64,000 nucleotides of DNA, taken from the NCBI RefSeq assembly GCF_021462405.1, contig NZ_JAKEDU010000002.1:1-64000 (forward strand). Direction: 5' to 3'. The notes under the pieces were generated by a model. That model was given only the letters and a program-made list of their open reading frames with translations, had not been told where the DNA came from and did no database searches. Below are positions 36,045 to 45,021 of the stretch, one piece after another (the stretch's first letter is position 1; every line of letters starts with the position of its first letter). Both the position numbers and the translations under genes were made by a program. The stretch is from Thermus tengchongensis (lineage in GTDB: Bacteria; Deinococcota; Deinococci; Deinococcales; Thermaceae).

Positions 36045-36655
36045 CCATCGACGGGCCCTCGGCCTCGGGGAAGAGCTCCGTGGCCCAAAGGGTGGCCCTG
36101 GCCTTGGGGGTGCCCTACCTCAGCAGCGGCCTCCTCTACCGGGCGGCGGCCTTTTTGGCCCTCAGGGCGGGGGTGGACCCGGGGGACGAGGCGGGGCTTC
36201 TGGCCCTTCTGGAAGGTTTTCGTGTGCGCCTCCTGCCGGAAAGGGAGGGTAACCGGGTGCTGGCGGATGGGGAAGACCTTACCCCCTTCCTCCACACTCC
36301 CGAGGTGGACCGGGTGGTCTCCCAGGTGGCCCGCCACAAGGGGGTGCGGGCCTGGGTGAACGCACGCCTCAAGGAGGTGCCCCCTCCTTTCGTGGCCGAG
36401 GGGCGGGACATGGGGACGGCAGTCTTCCCGGAAGCGCCCCACAAGTTCTACCTCACTGCCCGTCCCGAGGTGCGGGCCAGGAGGCGGGCCAAGGAGCGGC
36501 CCCAGGACTACGAAGAGGTGCTACGGGACCTCCTCCTAAGGGATGAGCTGGACCGGGGTCAAAGCGCCCCGGCCCCCGATGCTTTGGTCATCGACACCAG
36601 CGAGATGGGCCTCGAGGCGGTGGTGGCCCGGGTGCTCTCCCACATCCAGGACTGA
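36029..36655 (+). CDS. cmk: Cytidylate kinase
   Basis: 208 residues. The ATG at 36029 yields [20 protein letters not shown] with the P-loop; it overlaps the end of aroA by 16 bp. [23 protein letters not shown] and RARRRAKE are conserved CMP-kinase blocks. It phosphorylates CMP and dCMP. The aroA-cmk pair is a common bacterial gene order. Confidence 0.96.
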   Translation: MRGIVTIDGPSASGKSSVAQRVALALGVPYLSSGLLYRAAAFLALRAGVDPGDEAGLLALLEGFRVRLLPEREGNRVLADGEDLTPFLHTPEVDRVVSQVARHKGVRAWVNARLKEVPPPFVAEGRDMGTAVFPEAPHKFYLTARPEVRARRRAKERPQDYEEVLRDLLLRDELDRGQSAPAPDALVIDTSEMGLEAVVARVLSHIQD

Positions 36656-36657
36656 CC

Positions 36658-37431
36658 ATGGTGCCGGGAGCCAAGGAGAGGCCTGTTCAGGAGTTCCTAA
36701 ATGTCCTCCTCTACCGCCCCTTGGCCCACCTGGTGGTCCTCCTCCTCTTCCGCACCCCCATCCGCCCCCACCACCTGGTCCTCTTTCACACCGGCCTTGT
36801 CCTCCTGGCCGCTTGGCTTCTGGTCCTAGGCCGGGACCTCCCGGCGGCCCTCCTCCTCCAGCTCAAGACCGTTTTGGACAACGCCGATGGCCAGCTGGCC
36901 CGCCTGCGGGGGGAGGTCACGGAGCTTGGGCGCTACCTGGACACGGAGCTGGACCTTCTGGGCAACCTGGCCCTTTTCCTGGCGCTGGGGGCGCGCACCG
37001 GGGCCTGGGGCTTGGCCCTTTTGGCCTTCTTGGTCTTCACCCTGGTCCAGTCCTATGACTTCAACCTGGAAAGGCTTTATAAGGAGGTCCGGGGGTTTCC
37101 CCTTGGGGCGGAGCGGCGCGACCCCGATGGGCCTCTTCTCCGCCTCCTGCGGGGGATTTACCGCCTCCTCTTCCTGCCCCAGGACCGGGGGATCACCGCC
37201 TGGGAGCGCTACCTCCAGGCCCGCTTCCGCCTAGACCCCCAGCGCTTCTGGGACGAGGCTGCCGTGGCCGGGGTGGTGAACCTGGGCCTCACCACCCAGC
37301 TCTTCTTCCTGGGGGTGTTTTTGGTTTTCCACCAGCCTGGGGCCTACCTCACCTTCGTCCTTCTCCAGGGCCTGTATCTTGGCCTCTGGTACCTATGGAG
37401 GATCATCCGCGCTATCCCATCCCCACGGTAG
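36658..37431 (+). CDS. CDP-alcohol phosphatidyltransferase family protein
   Basis: 257 residues with several membrane segments. The family motif DG-x2-AR-x8-G-x3-D-x3-D is complete in DGQLARLRGEVTELGRYLDTELD. Such enzymes transfer a phosphatidyl group from CDP-diacylglycerol, or make related products, in the membrane; the alcohol used here cannot be told. It begins 2 bp after cmk. Confidence 0.85.
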   Translation: MVPGAKERPVQEFLNVLLYRPLAHLVVLLLFRTPIRPHHLVLFHTGLVLLAAWLLVLGRDLPAALLLQLKTVLDNADGQLARLRGEVTELGRYLDTELDLLGNLALFLALGARTGAWGLALLAFLVFTLVQSYDFNLERLYKEVRGFPLGAERRDPDGPLLRLLRGIYRLLFLPQDRGITAWERYLQARFRLDPQRFWDEAAVAGVVNLGLTTQLFFLGVFLVFHQPGAYLTFVLLQGLYLGLWYLWRIIRAIPSPR

Positions 37432-37805
37432 GGGCCCTGGTGGAGCAGGCCGGCCGGGTGCTCCTGGTGCGCACGGCCAAGTGGCGGGGGCTTTGGGGGG
37501 TGCCTGGGGGAAAGGTGGAGTGGGGGGAGGGCCTGGAGGAGGCCCTGAGGCGGGAGTTCTGGGAGGAGGTGGGCCTCAGGCTTTCCCGGGTGCGCTTCGC
37601 CCTGGTGCAGGAAGCTATCTTCAGCCAGGAGTTCCACAAGCCCACCCACATGCTCCTCCTCAACTACTTCGCCGAAGCCGAGGGCGTGGTGCGCCCCAAC
37701 GAAGAGATCCTGGAGTGGGCCTGGGTAAAGGCGGAGGAGGGGCTTTCCTTCCCCCTAAACACCTTCACCCGCAAGCTTTTGGAGCGGTACTTGGAGGAGG
37801 TATGA
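37395..37805 (+). CDS. NUDIX hydrolase
   Basis: 136 residues. The Nudix box G-x5-E-x7-REUxEE-x2-GU is present in GGKVEWGEGLEEALRREFWEEVGL. It hydrolyses a nucleoside diphosphate linked to another group; GALVEQAGRVLLVRTAKWRGLWGVPGG is typical of house-cleaning ADP-ribose or NTP hydrolases. It overlaps the previous gene by 37 bp and the next by an ATGA. Confidence 0.92.
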   Translation: MEDHPRYPIPTVGALVEQAGRVLLVRTAKWRGLWGVPGGKVEWGEGLEEALRREFWEEVGLRLSRVRFALVQEAIFSQEFHKPTHMLLLNYFAEAEGVVRPNEEILEWAWVKAEEGLSFPLNTFTRKLLERYLEEV

Positions 37806-38506
37806 GAACCGCCCTGGTCACGGGGAGCGCCAAGGGCATCGGCCGGGCCATCCTCCTGGCCCTGGCCAAGGAGGGCTACGCGGTGGCGGTGCACTACCGC
37901 ACCTCGGAAGGGCTGGCGGAGGCCACGCGCCAGGAGGCGGAAGCCCTTGGGGTAAAGGCCATCAAGGTGCGTGCCGACCTCACGGAGGAGGCGGAGGTGG
38001 CGGCTCTGGTGGAGGAGGTGCGCTACCACCTGGGGGGGATCGGCGTTCTGGTGAACAACGTGGGGGACTACCTCTACAAGCCCATCGAGGAGGTTTCCCT
38101 GGAGGAGTGGCGCTGGATTTTGGACTCCAACCTGACCAGCACCTTCCTCCTTACCCAGAAGGTCCTGCCCCTCATGGTGGCCCAGGGCTTTGGCCGCATC
38201 GTGAACCTGGGCTACGCCGGGGCGGGAAACCTCCTGGCCCGGCCCCACATCACCCCCTACGCCATCGCCAAGACCGGGGTAGTCCTCTACACCAAGGCCA
38301 TCGCCAAACGCTTTGCCGGAGCGGGGATCACCGCCAACGTGGTGGCCCCGGGGGTGGCGGAAAACTCCGTGTCCAAGCCCCTTCACGAGATTCCCATGGC
38401 CCGGCTGGCCCTCCTGGAGGAGATCGCCCGGGCGGTGCTCTTCTTCGTGCGGGAGCCTTACGTGACGGGGCAGGTCCTCGAGGTGGCGGGGGGGTGGAAC
38501 TTATAG
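37802..38506 (+). CDS. Short-chain dehydrogenase/reductase
   Basis: 234 residues. Rossmann motif TGSAKGIGRA (NAD(P) binding), NNVG, and catalytic Y-x3-K in PYAIAKTG. The usual catalytic Ser before the Tyr is not seen: the segment reads RIVNLGYAGAGNLLARPHITPY. This is atypical and occurs in some pteridine-reductase-like SDRs. The C terminus PYVTGQVLEVAGGWNL is normal. Substrate unknown. Last gene of the aroA cluster, starting within the Nudix stop codon. Confidence 0.88.
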   Translation: MRTALVTGSAKGIGRAILLALAKEGYAVAVHYRTSEGLAEATRQEAEALGVKAIKVRADLTEEAEVAALVEEVRYHLGGIGVLVNNVGDYLYKPIEEVSLEEWRWILDSNLTSTFLLTQKVLPLMVAQGFGRIVNLGYAGAGNLLARPHITPYAIAKTGVVLYTKAIAKRFAGAGITANVVAPGVAENSVSKPLHEIPMARLALLEEIARAVLFFVREPYVTGQVLEVAGGWNL

Positions 38507-38543
38507 CCGGGCCTTGCACGCAATGATGTGCTAAGTTGAGGGC

Positions 38544-38786
38544 ATGAGTCGGAATCTGACTCTGAGGCTTTCCCCCGAGCTGGTGCGCCGGGCCCGGGCT
38601 CTGGCCCTCAAGCGGGGCTTGAGCCTAAACGCCTGGGTAGCGGAGCTTTTGGAGAGGGAGGTGGAGCGGGAGGAGGGTCTAGAAGAAGCCTTTGGTCGGC
38701 AACTCTCCTGGATGCGTCAGGGGATCCTGGATACCGGGGGCATGCCCTTGCCCTCCCGGGAGGAGGTGCATGATAGAGCCCCCTGA
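38544..38786 (+). CDS. Ribbon-helix-helix antitoxin, VapB-like
   Basis: 80 residues. The N terminus SRNLTLRLSPELVRRARALALKRGLSLNAWVAELLER is a ribbon-helix-helix DNA-binding domain. The C-terminal acidic tail would bind the toxin. Its 3' end overlaps the PIN-domain gene by 17 bp, the standard arrangement for a type II toxin-antitoxin pair. Confidence 0.82.
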   Translation: MSRNLTLRLSPELVRRARALALKRGLSLNAWVAELLEREVEREEGLEEAFGRQLSWMRQGILDTGGMPLPSREEVHDRAP

Positions 38787-39189
38787 GTTTGTGGATACCA
38801 ACGTTTTGGTCTACGCTTACGACCGCTCCTCCCCGGCCAAACGGGACCGAGCCGTGGCGCTCTTAGAGCGCCTTATGGGGGAAAGGCGCTTGGCGTTATC
38901 CCTTCAGGTGCTTCAGGAGTTCTACGTGGTCACCACCCGGAAGCTTCCAACCCCCCTGTCCCCGGAGGTGGCCCGCCAGGTCTTGACCGACCTCGGTAAG
39001 GCCTGGGTGCATGAGCCCACCCTAGGGGATATCCTTAAGGCCACTCACCTGGCAGAGCGCCACCGAATCTCCTTCTGGGATGCCCTCATCCTGCAAAGCG
39101 CCCGGGCCCTAAAGGCCCGGGTGGTGTGGAGCGAGGGCCTCCACCCTGGGGCCTATGGAGGCCTCGAGGTGAGAAACCCCTTTGCGTGA
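38770..39189 (+). CDS. PIN-domain RNase toxin, VapC-like
   Basis: 139 residues from the ATG at 38770 (AGGAGG upstream). The acidic PIN residues are visible: Asp in EFVDTNVLVYAYD, Glu in LSLQVLQEFYVV and Asp in ISFWDALILQSA. VapC proteins cut specific RNAs and are held in check by the partner antitoxin. There is no sign of damage, so the pair is probably functional. Confidence 0.88.
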   Translation: MIEPPEFVDTNVLVYAYDRSSPAKRDRAVALLERLMGERRLALSLQVLQEFYVVTTRKLPTPLSPEVARQVLTDLGKAWVHEPTLGDILKATHLAERHRISFWDALILQSARALKARVVWSEGLHPGAYGGLEVRNPFA

Positions 39190-39202
39190 TAGGTTGGGGC
39201 CT

Positions 39203-40180
39203 ATGGACGGGAACGCTCCCGAACCCAAGTACTGGGAAAAGATGCGCCTGGTGGCCGAGGTCTTGAAGGCGGTGGAGGGTCCCATCTACATCGCCACCCA
39301 CGTGGACCCCGATGGGGATGCCATCGGTAGCTCCTTGGGCCTCTACCGGGCCCTGAAGGCCCTGGGCAAGGACGCCCGCTGGGTGGCCGAGCCCCCCCGC
39401 TTCCTGCGCTTTTTGCCCAAGGAGGAGGAGTACTCGGACCCCGTGGAAAAGCTCCCCGTGGGGGCCACCCTGGTGGCCTTGGACAGCGCCGAGCCTTCCC
39501 GGGTGGTGGGGGTGCCGGTGGAGGGGTTCGTCATCAACATCGACCACCACGGCACCAACCCCCGCTTCGGCCACATCGCCGTGGTGGACCCCTCCAAGGC
39601 GGCCACCGCCCAGATGGTGAAGGATCTCATCGACCTTCTAGGGGTGGAATGGACGGCGGAGATTGCCACCCCTGTCCTGACCGGCATCCTCACCGACACC
39701 GGCAACTTCCGCTTCGCCAACACCACCCCCGAGGTTCTGCGGGTGGCGGCGGAGCTGGTGGGCTACGGGGTGAAGCTGGCCGAGCTCACGGACCGCCTGC
39801 AATTCCGCCCCCCTTCCTACTTCCGCCTCATGGGCCAGGTGCTTTCCACCGTGGCCTTCCACTTTGGGGGGCTTCTCGTCACCGCCCACCTTCCCGAGGA
39901 TGCTAAGCGGGAGGAGGAGGACTCCGACGACTTCGTGGGCCTCATCCGCTACGTGGAGGGGAGCGTGGTCTCGGCCTTCTTGCGCAAGCGGGAGGAAGGG
40001 GTGAAGGTGTCCATCCGCTCCCGGGGTGGGGTTTCCGCCCAGAACATTGCCGTGAAGCTGGGGGGAGGGGGGCATGTGCCTGCCGCCGGGGCCACCTTAA
40101 AGAACGTTGACCTGGACCGGGCCTACGAGCGGGTCCTCGAGGCGGTGGCGGAGGAGCTCAAGCGGGCGGGGTACCTCTAG
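39203..40180 (+). CDS. nrnA: DHH-family nanoRNase / pAp phosphatase
   Basis: 325 residues from the ATG at 39203; a TTG start at 39182 would overlap vapC. DHH domain motifs: IATHVDPDGDAIGSS and INIDHHGTNPRFG (DHH at ~118). DHHA1 domain at the C terminus with GGGGHVPAAG. NrnA degrades very short RNAs and pAp. Its stop interlocks with the stop of the convergent Uma2 gene (40177-40180). Confidence 0.92.
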   Translation: MDGNAPEPKYWEKMRLVAEVLKAVEGPIYIATHVDPDGDAIGSSLGLYRALKALGKDARWVAEPPRFLRFLPKEEEYSDPVEKLPVGATLVALDSAEPSRVVGVPVEGFVINIDHHGTNPRFGHIAVVDPSKAATAQMVKDLIDLLGVEWTAEIATPVLTGILTDTGNFRFANTTPEVLRVAAELVGYGVKLAELTDRLQFRPPSYFRLMGQVLSTVAFHFGGLLVTAHLPEDAKREEEDSDDFVGLIRYVEGSVVSAFLRKREEGVKVSIRSRGGVSAQNIAVKLGGGGHVPAAGATLKNVDLDRAYERVLEAVAEELKRAGYL

Positions 40181-40716
40181 GGCCTGGGGGGGCGCCAGAC
40201 AAGGGAGGGGGCCCCTAGGCCCTCGGGTGCCACCTCCTCTCCTGGCTCCACCAGGCGCTTTAGACGGTAAAGGCCTCCCCGGGGCTCCCGGTAGACTTCC
40301 AGTAGGCCGGTTTCCCCGTCCACCAGCCAGCTTTCCGGGATGCCCGCTTGGGCGTAAAGGGCCAACTTCCTTTCGTCCGCGTCCTTGGTGGTATACGCCA
40401 CCTCTACCACCAGGAGGATGTCCTTTGGCTCGGGAAAGGACTGGACGTAGAAGTCCTCGCGGGGCTTTAGGAGGGCGATGTCCGGCTGGGGAACCGAGTA
40501 GGGGTTGAGGAGGATGGGGTTCTGCACCGAGACGATGGCCCGGTCCCCGTAGAGCCTTTCCAGGGTTTTGCTCAGGTAGGTGACCAGGCTGGCGTGGCCG
40601 CTGCCGATGGGGGCCATTTCGTAAACCTCCCCGTCCAGGAGTTCCAGACGCACCCCCTCCGGGGCCCGTTCCGCGAGGGCCAGGAACTCCTCCACCCGGA
40701 TGCGGTACCGGAGCAT
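40177..40716 (-). CDS. Uma2 / DUF820 family PD-(D/E)XK nuclease-like protein
   Basis: 179 residues. The conserved core RLELLDGEVYEMAPIGSGHASLV ... PQPDIALLKP ... LLVVEVAYTT ... KLALYAQAGIPESWLVD is the Uma2 pattern, which has a restriction-endonuclease-like fold. Function is unknown; the family is often expanded in Thermus and Cyanobacteria. It stands alone between nrnA and apgM. Confidence 0.88.
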   Translation of the reverse strand: MLRYRIRVEEFLALAERAPEGVRLELLDGEVYEMAPIGSGHASLVTYLSKTLERLYGDRAIVSVQNPILLNPYSVPQPDIALLKPREDFYVQSFPEPKDILLVVEVAYTTKDADERKLALYAQAGIPESWLVDGETGLLEVYREPRGGLYRLKRLVEPGEEVAPEGLGAPSLVWRPPRP

Positions 40717-40725
40717 AGCCCCATT

Positions 40726-41946
40726 TTAGGCCCCGTACTTGAGGAGCCTTCCCGCATGGGCCAGGAGGAGGGGCATGAGCTCCACCCCCCTTAGGTGCCC
40801 GAGGCTTCCCTTGGCCGCCTCCCCCTCCGTGAAGCGCTGCGCCCCGTCCTTCCGCAGGTAGGGGGCCTTGAGGAGGAGGGGCACGGGGTGCCAGGAATGG
40901 GCCCTTAGGAGGGCGGGGGTGGAGTGGTCCCCGGTGAGGGCCAGAACGTCCGGCTTTAGGGCAAGGATTTCCGGAAGAAGAGTGTCAAAGCGCTCGATCT
41001 CCTTCACCTTGCCCCAGAAGTCCCCGTCCTCCCCCTTGGCGTCGGTCTTCTTGAAGTGGACGTAGAAGAAGTCGTAGCGTTCCCAGTTTTCCTGTAAGGC
41101 CTTCAGCTTCCCCTCGTGGGCGTCCCCTTCCCCTTCCACGGGAAGCACCTCCATGCCTACCAGGCTGGCCAGGCCCTTGTACATGGGGTAGCTGGCGATG
41201 GCCGCCGCCTTTAGCCCAAAGACCTCCTCCACCTTGGGGAAGGCGGGCTTGCGGGAGGCCCCGCGGAAGAGGGCCCCGTTCAGCTTGGGCTCGCCTTGCA
41301 GTACCTCGCGGACGCGCTCCGAGAGCAGGTTCACCACCCGGGCGGTCTTGGCGGAGGCCGCGTCCAGGGCCTGGGCCTTTAGGGGAGGAAGCCCCGTCTT
41401 CTGGGGGTCGGTGTCCGTTACCCCGTCCCCAAGCCCCTCCCCCCGGAGGACCACCAGGAAGCGGTGCTCGCTTTCGGTGTGGAAGTGGACCTCCACGTCC
41501 TCAATGCGGGGGATGGCCTCCCTTAGCCTCGCCACCACCCGGGCGTTTTCCTCCGTGCTCGGGCGGCCCGCCCGGCGGTCTAGGACCAGGCCTTCCGGGC
41601 TCAAGGTGGCGAAGTTCCCCCTTAGGGCCACATCCCCTTCCCGGAAGTCCACCCCCAGGCCCAGGGCGCTTAGCGCCCCCCGGCCCACCACGTAGCGGAA
41701 GGGATCGTAGCCGAAGAGGGCCAGGTGCCCGGGGCCGCTTCCGGGGGTGAGGCCGGGGTAGACGGGGGTGAGGAGGCCCAGGGCGCTTTCCCCCGCCAAC
41801 CGGTCTAGGTTCGGGGTTCTGGCGGCCTCCAGCTCCGTGGGCCCCCCGGGTTCCAGGGGAAGCCCCCCCACCCCATCCAGGACCACCAGGAGGATCTTGG
41901 TGTCGCTTTTTTGCTGAAGCTCCTTGAACACGGCGAAGAGGTCCAT
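40726..41946 (-). CDS. apgM: 2,3-bisphosphoglycerate-independent phosphoglycerate mutase, archaeal type
   Basis: 406 residues. Alkaline-phosphatase-superfamily motifs: [33 protein letters not shown] and [25 protein letters not shown] (metal ligands). It interconverts 3- and 2-phosphoglycerate in glycolysis and gluconeogenesis. The ApgM type occurs in archaea and some thermophilic bacteria. The minus-strand subtilisin gene upstream is separated by a strong terminator. Confidence 0.94.
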   Translation of the reverse strand: MDLFAVFKELQQKSDTKILLVVLDGVGGLPLEPGGPTELEAARTPNLDRLAGESALGLLTPVYPGLTPGSGPGHLALFGYDPFRYVVGRGALSALGLGVDFREGDVALRGNFATLSPEGLVLDRRAGRPSTEENARVVARLREAIPRIEDVEVHFHTESEHRFLVVLRGEGLGDGVTDTDPQKTGLPPLKAQALDAASAKTARVVNLLSERVREVLQGEPKLNGALFRGASRKPAFPKVEEVFGLKAAAIASYPMYKGLASLVGMEVLPVEGEGDAHEGKLKALQENWERYDFFYVHFKKTDAKGEDGDFWGKVKEIERFDTLLPEILALKPDVLALTGDHSTPALLRAHSWHPVPLLLKAPYLRKDGAQRFTEGEAAKGSLGHLRGVELMPLLLAHAGRLLKYGA

Positions 41947-41967
41947 GCCGCCATTTTATGGGGAAAA

Positions 41968-41990
41968 GGCCCCCGGCTTGCCCGGGGGCC
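41968..41990 (-). terminator. intrinsic terminator of the subtilisin-like gene
   Basis: GGCCCCCGG (41968-41976) pairs with CCGGGGGCC (41982-41990). On the minus strand it is followed by TTTTCCCC and lies 15 bp after the protease stop. Confidence 0.9.
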
Positions 41991-42005
41991 AGGGGGCTTT
42001 AGCGA

Positions 42006-43517
42006 CTACCGAGTTGCTCGGTCTGCGTTCACCAGGCCGTGGCCGAAGAGCTGGCGGCTGCCGATGGGCTCGGCGGTGGCCTTCAGGTGGGCCCGCACCT
42101 CGCCGGGGCCCCATTCGGGGTGGAGGGCCCGCACCAGGGCAGCCACCGCGGCCACGTGGGGGCTGGCCATGGAGGTGCCCGCGTACCAGGCGTAGGCAGG
42201 GGTGGTTTCGTTGACGATGACGGTGGAGAGGATCAGGTGGTAGCGCCACCCCGCAGGCCGCTGGCTGGCGGGCTTGGCGCACCAGCTCTGGCCGCTTTCG
42301 TCCAGGCCACAGTCGCCTCCGGGGGCGGAAAGGTCCACGGCGGCCCCGTAATTGGAGTAGAAGGCTAGGACGTCCTGTCCCGGCACGGCATTCAAGGTTT
42401 CGTCGGTGGGGTAGGGGTACTGCCAAAGGGGCGTGGCGGTGCCGGTGGCGGAAACGGAAACCACCGTGGGCAGGTCGGAGGGGATGTGGACGATGTAGCC
42501 ATTGGCGTTCTGGGCGCTGTTCCCCGCCGAGGCCACGATCAGGGTGCCCATGCGGTTGGCGTACTTCATCACCCGGTCCCAGGCCACCATGGCGGCCACG
42601 TCCTCCCGGTTGCGGGTGTCCAGGGTGCCTCCCAGGCTCATGTTGATGACCTGGTAGCCCTTCTTGGCGGCGTCCAGGATGGCCTCAAAGATGGGGCCGT
42701 CGAAGGCGCCCACGTCGTCGTATTCCTCCCCGCCCTCGGTGAAGTGGATCCGGTCAAACACCTTGTAGGCGGCGATCCGGACCCCGGGGGCCACCCCCAC
42801 CACCCGGCCGCCCCCGAAGCGGGCGGCCACGGTGCCGGAGACGTGGGTACCGTGGGCCTCGTAGGTGACGTAAGGTGCGGGGGTGCAGAGGTTGTTGGGG
42901 TCAAAGTGGTCAAAGTCGATCCAGAGGCTGTACTTGGGGTAGCTGGGGGTGTTGTTGGGGCCCGCGGTTTCGTAGCAGTAGTTGGTGGCCTGGAAGTCCA
43001 CGATCTGGCCTACCAGGTCGGGGTGGTTGTCCATGACCCCGGTGTCCAGCACCGCCACCGTGGCCCGGGCCTGGACCTCGAGGGGCACCCTCTCCCAAGC
43101 CTTCGGGGCGCCGATCCGCCGGATGTCCCACTGGTACTTGTAGAGGTTGTCGGCTGCCGAGGGCGCGCCATAGGTTTCCTCCTGATAGAGGATGCGCTCC
43201 GTCTTGGGCAGGGAGTAGTACCGTTCGGGGCCCACCGCCAGCACCTGGGGGTTCCGGGCCAGGCGGCTTACAGCGGCCCGGTCCGCCACCACCGTGAGGG
43301 CACCGATGGGCTCCAGGGTCTTGAGCACCCGGGCCCCGGCGCCTTGGACCAAGGCCTGGGCGTTAGAGGGGAGGGTTTCGGACTTGAAGACCACCAAGTA
43401 GCGGCCCTTCTCCGGAGCGCTTTGCACCGAGAGGCTGGCCCCACCCGGAGCCTGCTGGTTGCAGGCGAAAAGGCCCAGGGCCAGCGCGGCCAACACGATA
43501 TACCCAACCTTCCGCAT
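42006..43517 (-). CDS. Subtilisin-like serine protease (S8), predicted lipoprotein
   Basis: 503 residues from the ATG at 43517, which follows AGGAGG. Signal peptide with lipobox LFAC (Cys19). An inhibitor I9-type propeptide follows (~38-102: GRYLVVFKSETLPSNAQALV ... ADRAAVSRLARNPQVLAVGPERYYSL). Catalytic triad Asp158 (VAVLDTG), His222 (AHGTHVSG), Ser449 (AGTSMASPH), with Asn333 for the oxyanion hole. An extra ~45-residue segment with Cys181 and Cys211 sits between Asp and His and could form a disulfide. It would act outside the cell or on its surface. Confidence 0.93.
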   Translation of the reverse strand: MRKVGYIVLAALALGLFACNQQAPGGASLSVQSAPEKGRYLVVFKSETLPSNAQALVQGAGARVLKTLEPIGALTVVADRAAVSRLARNPQVLAVGPERYYSLPKTERILYQEETYGAPSAADNLYKYQWDIRRIGAPKAWERVPLEVQARATVAVLDTGVMDNHPDLVGQIVDFQATNYCYETAGPNNTPSYPKYSLWIDFDHFDPNNLCTPAPYVTYEAHGTHVSGTVAARFGGGRVVGVAPGVRIAAYKVFDRIHFTEGGEEYDDVGAFDGPIFEAILDAAKKGYQVINMSLGGTLDTRNREDVAAMVAWDRVMKYANRMGTLIVASAGNSAQNANGYIVHIPSDLPTVVSVSATGTATPLWQYPYPTDETLNAVPGQDVLAFYSNYGAAVDLSAPGGDCGLDESGQSWCAKPASQRPAGWRYHLILSTVIVNETTPAYAWYAGTSMASPHVAAVAALVRALHPEWGPGEVRAHLKATAEPIGSRQLFGHGLVNADRATR

Positions 43518-43575
43518 AACCACCTCCTGTGATGCACCCCGATTTTACCCTTAAGGGCCCTTCCTGCAAGTATGA

Positions 43576-45018
<1,443 letters not shown>

Positions 45019-45021
45019 GCG

